Assembly: GCA_963965975.1 (NCBI GenBank)
Contig: OZ014414.1
Span: forward strand, 3,261,501 to 3,325,500
Direction: 5' to 3'
Length of the DNA: 64,000 nt
Source of the DNA: Xestospongia bergquistia
Lineage: Eukaryota; Porifera; Demospongiae; Haplosclerida; Petrosiidae
Below the pieces are notes generated by a model. That model ran no database searches, had not been told where the DNA came from, and saw only the letters and a program-made list of their open reading frames with translations. The translations under genes were made by a program, and so were the position numbers. The first letter of the stretch is position 1, and the number at the start of each line of letters is the position of its first letter. Of the stretch, positions 56,385 to 64,000 are shown in pieces.

Positions 56385-58105
56385 TTCTAGATTACTATTT
56401 TCCTAAACTTCTAGCACTTCAGTTTGGTTTTTATGTTTTAAATGGATTTCCAAGATGTACTTATTAGTACAATGATTTCTCTCTATCTTATCCTCATCCT
56501 GAAATATGTCACAGAGTCAGTAGTCAACTTGGACAGAGTATAGTTTAAGAAATCATTTTAGTATTATAATACATCCATGTGATAAAGTAAAGGAATTGGA
56601 TTATTAATGAACACAGATGTTAAAGCTGACTTTTTGGGACAATTAAGCTTATTTTACTTGTGACATATAACATGTCAGACAGTCTAATTGATGTAGAAAA
56701 ATGGTGTAGGAACATTATATTGTATATCACCTGCATCCGGTGCACGCTTACCATGTATTTCTATATCATACCACTATGTCATGTGATGTCATACAATGGT
56801 ATTCATTGTCTATCCTTGTTGTATAAATACATCCTTCCTGGACTTGACGTTCAGTCTGTCCAGGCGTATGTTAGAGTAGTCAACACCCTTAGCTCTACAA
56901 TGGTTTATTTTACATGATCTTTAGCTTTAATCTTTAGCTTCAAACAGACAGCTTGAGTTTTGTCAAAGTAACAATTTATAACCCAACATTCTTAGTAATG
57001 TGTTTGTCACTAATTATCGACATTACATCCACTTACTTCATAAAAGTCATGAATATAAACCAAGTGATTTCCTATTATAAGGTGATAAGATATTGATTTT
57101 AACCATACATGGCTAATATCAGTATTCTGTCACCTTTCATTGGGAAATGTCTTGGTTAGAGAATTTATCTTTGTCTGTAGTTAGATTAATATGTAATATC
57201 AAATTACAGAATATTTTTTATCTCAAGAATCTCAATGTTGTGTATCTTGGTATAATTTTTAATGAGAGTCATAAACTATCAAACCACAATAATGTGCTTT
57301 TCTATACGGCTTCATTGTCAGCTTAAGGACTGATTTTGCAATCCTTAATGATTAAATTAGTTGTGTATTAAACCTGAGCATCAGAATTCCATAGACAATG
57401 CCTATTTAAAACAAAAATGTTACACTTAGAGAAGGAAGTTTTTAGTCTGTTCAACTCATCAACTGAGTCATTAATTGGAATTTTAAATACACCAAGATGT
57501 GTGGAGGAATATGAATTGGAATGTCTATCCTATGCTTCAGTAACAATTTGAGGCCTCTCAAAAAAATCTCTTGTCCCAAGATTGTTCTTTTATTTTGTTT
57601 TTGGAATGACTTCTTGCGTATTACCAATAAGAGAATTACTTTCAGTATTATCATAAACCTATTTAATACTAGCTACTACTATCAATCAGTGTTCTTATTT
57701 CTCTGACAGATCTCACATGATCTTACCTTACCTACCTTTTTTTATATCTAAATTCATGTGTGACCACTGAAATAGTTTCTTGCCAAACTTTCATTCTGGT
57801 AGCATATGGATGAGTCTCATGCAAAGAAATCTTTTTTAACTCCTCACTATTAGTTATGACAGCAATGAGATACCAACATTATGAGTGCAAATTAGTGCCA
57901 ATAATATTGGATGATTTGAAGTTAAAATAGTTCAGTTCTTGTGGAGTGCATTTGCTGTTGCTTGTTCACATCCCAGTTTATATACAGCTGAAGACTGGTA
58001 TCCACTTTGGGTCAAAGCCCATCATTGAATCCTAGCAGATGCCATAGGAACATTACTTTGGACTCATTGAATAAAAATGTCAATGGCTTGTCATTTGTGT
58101 ATAGA
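56385..58105 (+). repeat. Segmental duplication, copy 2
   Basis: Co-linear with 41450-43000, including the gypsy relic end (GCTGAAGACTGGTATCCACT at about 57988), plus an extra 195-bp solo LTR. After 58105 it joins sequence that parallels 31190-31470 and 35600-36900 of locus A, so the order of blocks differs from locus A. Confidence 0.85.
56705..56899. mobile_element. Solo LTR (195 bp) with ATGG target duplication
   Basis: TGTAGGAACATT...TTAGCTCTACA is flanked by ATGG at 56701-56704 and 56900-56903. The paralogous site in 41756-41775 lacks it. It contains a TATA-like TGTATAAATAC at about 56819 and is GC-richer than the flanks. The 85-codon open frame across it is incidental. Confidence 0.85.
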
Positions 58106-58159
58106 AAGACTTTTGTCTTTTGGTTGTATGCTATTTTCCATAACATTATTTTTTTGTGG

Positions 58160-58764
58160 AGAATGAACACTAAGTCAGTGTTATAACTCTACTAGGAAGG
58201 AGTTCATGCAAAGAGAAATGGTTTACACCACCCAAAACACCTTTTTAAGTCTGCACATTTTATCAAAAAACTAGAGTACTAACTAAGTAGGAAAAAAGCA
58301 AAATAGAATGTTTATGTTAAGTGAATGGTATTTTTGCATTCTACCATTATTGAAGAACATTCCCACAAGCTTTCTTCAGCTTCAGCAAAAAGTTGACAAC
58401 CCATTAAAAATGCTATTAACAGTAAAAGACATTTTAATAGAGAAGTTAATATATGAATGCATGTAGTCTGATATAAAGAAACAAACAAGATAGTAAGTAT
58501 GTTTCATCATATTATTATATAATAACACAGGTTTAAATGGCCTATTAACTGCATACCATATTGTAGTTATTCAGGTATATACATGTACATTAAGCATGTC
58601 TGAGCTAGATATCACTCTGCATGTGTTATTATGTATAACTGGAATAATAAAACTACCTTACTTATTATCTTGTTATGTTCAACATCCAGTCTTACATGGT
58701 TTACTATTTCCTTATTTATATACAGTTTATAAAATTATCAATTCTGTTGTCACATGTATTTTAG
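58160..58764 (+). repeat. Paralogous intron with the unoccupied gypsy site
   Basis: GAATGAACACTAAGTCAGTG and GAGAAATGGTTTACAC match 31193-31245 of locus A. Single AGTCT at 58465-58469 sits where locus A has the 4.1-kb gypsy insertion bounded by two AGTCT copies. Confidence 0.8.
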
Positions 58765-59065
58765 ATATTTCTGATATCTTAAAGAAGGCACCTGATAAAT
58801 AATTATGAACTACTTGATCTATTAGCTGATATAAGTGCCAGGTGGCATGTGATTGGTATATGTCTTAGACTATCAGATAATGATTTGGAAAGTGTAAATC
58901 AAAGTCCGATTAGTGGTATTGAGAAACTATCAGCAGTCATAAACAGATGGAAAGATACTCAATCGTCCCCCTTCATCTGGGCAACAGTGATTTCTTGTAT
59001 TGAGGGTCCTTTTCTTCACAGCAAGAAGAAAGCTAATGAGATACGTCAATATCTTAGTAATAAAG
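58765..59065 (+). pseudogene. Death domain exon of locus B, frameshifted
   Basis: Paralog of 35896-36189 with the same acceptor (gtattttag) and donor (AAAG|GTAATT). DISDILKKAP is followed by a net 4-base insertion giving an early stop. Beyond it, LIDISARWHVIGI-type sequence continues: LSDNDLESVNQSPISGIEKL, VINRWKDTQSSPFIWATVIS, ANEIRQYLSNK. It retains the Trp codon that is a stop in locus A. Confidence 0.8.
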
Positions 59066-60139
59066 GTAATTACTATTTGATATTAAATATACAAACAAAT
59101 GATAGCCTAATTGTTTACCGTAATGTTCTTGTTTGTATACATAATGGGATAGGCTAAGTAAAATTTCAAAAAAGTAAACTTCCTGGTAGTTCAACTTATG
59201 TATTATACAGTATTGTTTATAATTTTTCCTGAGAGAGTAAACAAACAGCATGGAATTGATCATTATTAACAGAGGAAGAAGTGCCTAATTTCATATGTAG
59301 TTCCTCATATTGTTCTGACCAATTAAGTAAGTCATGTGATTTCAGGTTGACAGTCAGGAAGTTGATATCAGTTCTTGAGGTGTTTTATGAACATTAATCA
59401 ACATTTCAAGAACAGTGATTAAACTTTCAAAGGACAAATTATTGACATTTGGATAATATATTTCAAGCCGCACTGTAATTATAAAGTTAGGGACATTCAC
59501 CAAATGCATAATATAATATATATAATTTTATATAATAATATATATATATACAAAATTTCAGGTGCAAAATGGACAATAATAATTATTGTTTTTTTGACAT
59601 ACTATGTTAAATGAGAATATGTTTACTTAACTAGTTTTTGGAGAATTTTCTGAGATCTATTAAAATTTTTTGCTTATATGTGACCAACAATTGTCTATAA
59701 TTTGATGACACACCCACAATTATTAGTGTATATTGGTATATTAAAGTGATAAGTGAGGATTGCTTTCTTCATTAGGTTGAAGGTGTGGGTATAGATTGAA
59801 AACTATTTAATATAACATAATGTTAATCAATAATGAGTATTACTACAATATTTTTAGGTGCAGAATGTTATAGTAAATTGTTGTCTTGACATTTTAGTTA
59901 ATTAAAAGTAATGGTAGATGTTTTTGAATAGCTTTTTATTTTTCCGTATAAGTAAGATGCAATAATAAATATTGGGTTATTTGATGACACACCCACAATT
60001 GTTACCTGTTTCTTTTATTCTGTCTGTCTAGTCCACATTTGTGTCAATACAATTAACATGAATGGCCTTCTTTTATTTTTAATAAATAACACTTTGCTAG
60101 ATAGATATTAACATGTTTATTTCTTTAATATTGTATCAG
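59066..60139 (+). other. Intron of locus B
   Basis: Parallels 36190-36900 of locus A to about 59800, then diverges. There is no caspase-like or Roc/COR sequence between the two Death exons, in contrast to locus A. Confidence 0.6.
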
Positions 60140-60437
60140 GTAATATGACTGAAGATGATGTACATGTATCTACTTTACCAGATCAACTCTTGGACCAACA
60201 ACCTCCTATTCTAGAAATAGTTACACATGCTAGAACTAGAAAGTGGATTGAAATTGGGTAGACAATTACAACTGGACAATGTCATTCTAGCTGAATGTCA
60301 TAATTATACCAGTATGTGACAGTTGGAAAAAGTAATAGAAGCAGCAAGGAGGAGTTTATTAGATGCTTTAAAAGCTATTAGACAGAGTAGTGTAGCCAAG
60401 AATTATGAAGATTATTTGAAGACAATGATAAGTTAAC
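60140..60437 (+). pseudogene. C-terminal Death exon of locus B, frameshifted
   Basis: Opens NMTEDDVHVSTLPDQLLDQQ, PPILEIVTHARTRKW, matching the exon at 49239, then hits a stop at 60259 and frame changes. It is readable again as EAARRSLLDALKAIRQSSVA and YEDYLKTMIS. It therefore cannot make a whole domain. Confidence 0.8.
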
Positions 60438-60571
60438 ACTACTTATTCACATTATAATAATTAGACCAAGCATGGATAATGCAGTGATGTTTAGTTACTT
60501 AATGATTTGCTACATATGTATATAACATAGATACATACATGCACACATGCATACATACATTATATATATAT

Positions 60572-60608
<37 letters not shown>

Positions 60609-61714
60609 TAGGGATTTTTGTATAGATTTTGTTGGCATTATCTCGCTATATCTCCTTTCATATTTTAATAAGTTTTAATAATACTTGATTTAGGACTATA
60701 TCAATCCTTCATTATAACAATGAAAAGTTACAAATTATATTTATTAATAATTATGTAATTAATGATTAATAAAATAGCAGCATCTATTGATATAATTTAG
60801 TAGTGTGATGATGGATATGTTCATGTTATCGTAATACTATTCTGCTTATACACTATTCCAATGAAGCATTTTGATAATAAAATTGTGTCTTCAAGTATTT
60901 GTAAGTTTGCTATTCATACTAGAATTAGAATCAGAAGAGTAACTTGATTGTCAAACTATCTGCTGTTTTCGTAGCAATACTTTTTGCTTTAACTTAATGG
61001 CTTTAGAAACACACAAAAAATGAGAAGTATGTGTTTATAAGTCTGTAAGAGTGCTATAAGTGAATTTGGAGGCTATTGTGTGCAATAAATAATATATGAA
61101 ACCATTTTCTTGGGCCAATCCCACAAGTTAACTACAATCATCTGTATAATGATACCTTGGAAAAGATGTGTGTAATGTTAATCTATTTCTTAGATCAGTG
61201 AAGTTCAGAATACTGAGCAGACTATAAGAGATAATACCAGCCAAAATAAAGCTGAACAAAGTGAGTGATAGGAAAGCTTCTTCCATTAGTCTTAATAATT
61301 GTTATAACATGTACCATAAAATATGAATAATTCATTGCCTTACAATTCATTTTTATAAATTTTCTATAGAATATTAATTTTATTTCTTTGTGATTTCTAC
61401 AATATTTTAATTGTATGTATTCATTGTATATATATTCATTATCATAAGCAACCATAATGTTTATATAACATGAACATTTCTGTATTTATGGTACATTTAA
61501 ATCCTATTAGTACAATAATCCTTTGCATATATCGATTATACATTACAGTAGATTCTATAATAAACAGTTATACTCATATTTTATAACAATTACCACATTA
61601 AATTTTTTTCATTAGCAGTTGTATCTCTTAGCTTATATAGCATTGTTAATAATTATAATTATTTCTTAAAAATTAACTATTATGTAATCAATGTATGTTA
61701 TGTTTCTCTTACAG
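60438..61714 (+). other. AT-rich stretch with microsatellite
   Basis: Includes an ATACATAC/TATATA run at 60525-60610. No exon recognised. Confidence 0.5.
60560..60610. repeat. (TA)n microsatellite
   Basis: About 50 bases of TA repeats with one AAA interruption, preceded by CATA tetranucleotide repeats. Confidence 0.9.
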
Positions 61715-61755
61715 ATACTTGCCCAATTACTCCACCTGATCCGGTTACACCCGGG
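61715..61755 (+). CDS. Possible Pro-rich linker exon
   Basis: Acceptor tgtttctcttacag, then a phase-1 frame with DTCPITPPDPVTPG and a possible donor GGG|GTTTAT. Resembles the Pro/Asp linker of locus A (38411-38461), and the following sequence at 61765 matches the intron at 39005. Confidence 0.35.
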
Positions 61756-64000
61756 GTTTATACAGTCTTGTGTCAAGTTGCCTTTTACAACCAGTCTATC
61801 AGCTTTTTAAACCTGTTTTCATTAGTTGACTTAAGACCATTCAACTAATATATTTTGTATTGGATGTGTACACATGCATAGTTGACAGTATTATAACATT
61901 CAACATATATACATGTATACTGACTGATATAGATGTATATAATAGCTTAATCTATCTTGCTTTAGCTCCAATTATCCTTAAACTTGATACTTGCTGTGTT
62001 TAGTGTATGTATGTCCCTCAATACCAAGTATCACTGGTACATCTTGATATGAACCTAACTCAAGAGATATACACATTAATCATATTATCAAATTACAGAC
62101 AAAAATTCTAAACTCAAGAATGTCAATGTTGTATACCTCAGTATGATGTTTGTCATAAGCTATATATCAAACCAAAACAATGTGCTTTTGTATACTGCTT
62201 TATCACCAAGTTATTGACTAGTTTTACAATCTTTACAATAATTAAATCAGTTGTGAATTTAAAAATGAACATCAGAATTCCATGACCACTGCCCACTTTG
62301 GTCCTAAATACTGTTTACTCTCTTTTAAACTTTATAGCCAGCTAGCTATTTTGAGTGAATGTTTTAATTGTGACTTTGCATCTAGCAACATAATAACAGG
62401 ATATAAAGAAAACATTTGCATACATGTATATACATGTATTTACCTTCAGTAGCATAAAAGAAGAATAAGATCGATACAAACATGCATTTATGATGTTATC
62501 ATAACAAAATAGTTATATTTAGAATATTTCCAGTGGTTATTGCTTTGTTTTTATTTAAGGATAGCACCAATTTCATTGTTATTCAAAGTAATGGAGGGAT
62601 GTATTAAAATCCTTGGACTTTTGTAGACATTATCATTCAAAGAAATAGAGGGGAATGCTATTAGAGTGTGGGTTAGCCTCATTCACAGACTACCACACAC
62701 CTTGAATGAAAAGACAGTCTAGTGCATTAGCTTAAAGTAATGTGATCAGTGTAACATTGGTAAACAAATGGAAAACATGTGATTGCTACTGTTTCAGGCC
62801 TCTCAGTATTGGCTAATGTAGTAAGTTTATTTGTGTATTTTGTTTTTGGAAATAATATCTCGTGTATTAGTAACAGTAGGATAGTTATAATGATGTTATA
62901 AGTTGTTGATCATTGCTTCAGTGTAATCTTATCATTAAAACAAAGACTTTTAATTATAACTTTATCAACAGGAACGGTAGCTTTCTATATAATATGTCAA
63001 TGCATTATTTATGTTAACTGTTACAATGGACATTTACTGTAGTATTATAATTATAACTTCTTCCCAGGACTAACTGATAGTTTTAAATTATCATAGTAAA
63101 CAATGTGAATAATAACAAAGGTCCTAAAATAGTATTAGATTAGAAACAAATGCTCATGTAAGAGAATTTATATTACTTAATTTACTTAGCATACCAGGTA
63201 GTCCTATAAATGTGTTCTAATAAACAGGTTTCTTTCACTTTATTTGATCTTTCTTCAGAAAAGAGTGATATCCAGTACTACCACATCTTGTCCTTTGTAC
63301 TAACTAACAATCCTATATATCCCAGCATAAAGTAGACTGGACCAATGTCAACACTGAGTATCCTTAAATTGATACCGGATGTGTTTAGTACATGTATGTT
63401 ACTCAATGCCAAGTGTCACTGTTATGTTTTGATATGACCCCAACTCAAGATGTATATACATTCCTTAGTGCTATCCCTAAACACTGGTATCACTGGATAT
63501 TTAGTACATCCTGGGATGCTGAGTTTCAGGATTCTATGTATCAATCAAATAATACTGGGATGGCTTATTCAAAGGTTCATTTTGGATCCCAGTGCATTTG
63601 TTTCCCTTAATACTATGTTGTTGATTCTTAGCACCTCCTGGGATGGTTCTTTATAGCCCAGCTCTGCATGTGTATGTGTCTGTTAATACCAAGTACTCCT
63701 TGATACTTATTACATCTTGGGATTGTTTATTCAGGACTTCCTTTTTCAGTCCATATCACATATAGTCAGTCCTTAATATTAACTATTCCTAGATATGGAT
63801 TCTCACCATTGTCAATAAAGTTTAGTGTATGAGTAACTCTACTAGGACCATTACTGATAACATCCTCAACAAATCCTTTTTTTGGCTTCTCATACACCCT
63901 TGTCAATATATATAGGACAGCATGTGAAGGTTTCCAAGTTGTTTCAGTGATATCTTTTTCTAACTACAAGACCTTATAACTTTGGAGTGCTAATGTAATT
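61756..64000 (+). other. Duplicated intronic sequence at the right end
   Basis: Blocks shared with elsewhere: 61765-61830 with 39005-39075; 61970-62080 with 63355-63460 (CTTAAA-TTGATACC-G-TGTGTTTAG); 63140-63270 with 1170-1320; 63780-64000 with 40930-41120. These indicate another family member continuing to the right. No exon is supported. Confidence 0.6.

Noticed and set aside
56660..56917. 85-codon open frame
   Set aside because: It coincides with the solo LTR and begins in unrelated duplicated intron sequence.
63392..63656. Two overlapping frames with LSLNTGITGY and HWYHWIFSTS
   Set aside because: They lie in repeated intronic DNA (similar to 61970-62080), without splice or domain support.

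Overview
The window is AT-rich, intron-rich DNA from an early-branching animal, most likely a demosponge of the Amphimedon type. The reasons are short exons with GT..AG introns, Death, caspase-like and Roc/COR domains, and Ty3/gypsy, Ty1/copia and pogo-type transposons. The species call is inference from gene content, not a database match. Nothing bacterial (operons, Shine-Dalgarno sites, CRISPR) is visible.

The host genes are tandemly duplicated relatives of one family with Death, caspase-like (peptidase C14), Roc GTPase and COR domains. The best-preserved locus (locus A, + strand, about 30.5-51.7 kb) reads in order: leader exon with a broken 2A-like motif (30519-30736), Death domain (35896-36189), caspase-like domain (37430-38185), Pro/Asp linker (38411-38461), unassigned helical domain (38512-38880), linker (40364-40423), Roc exon with P-loop (45110 on, truncated in COR), linker (46550-46618), a second Roc/COR exon without P-loop (47286-49021), Death domain (49239-49531), linker (50157-50238), and four tandem copies of a basic terminal exon (50738-51660). 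Nearly all exons are phase 1 at both ends, so they can be shuffled without frame change. Several exons carry breaks: a frameshift in the 2A motif, a stop in the first Death domain, and a frameshift and truncation in the first Roc/COR. The locus is therefore either a decaying pseudogene or a set of shorter functional transcripts. The Roc-COR-Death order resembles the C-terminal half of DAPK1. A broken relative (locus B) lies at 58.2-60.4 kb, a Death-like fragment at 21.66 kb, and Roc/COR pseudogenes at 1-284, 1322-2492 and inside the tandem array.

Region by region: 1-2.5 kb holds COR/Roc pseudogenes split by a gypsy relic. 2.5-11.5 kb is a near-perfect triplication of a 3014-bp unit that fuses an LTR-less copia fragment to a COR tail. 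11.5-21.7 kb has a gypsy gag fragment, a terminal-inverted-repeat MITE, candidate transmembrane micro-exons, one ankyrin exon (-) and a tandem repeat of about 140 bp. 22.2-26.6 kb is a two-LTR gypsy element (-), and 26.6-28.9 kb an older gypsy relic. 31.5-35.6 kb is a gypsy insertion with a 5-bp target duplication inside the first intron of locus A. 42.5-44.4 kb is another gypsy relic inside a later intron. 52.2-53.2 kb is a satellite, 53.3-54.6 kb a dead pogo-like transposase, 55.5-56.3 kb a gypsy gag/LTR fragment, and 56.4-58.1 kb a segmental copy of 41.4-43.0 kb carrying an extra solo LTR.

All domain calls come from reading motifs by eye. Exon joins rest on splice-site sequence, phase and order, and no transcript evidence was available.
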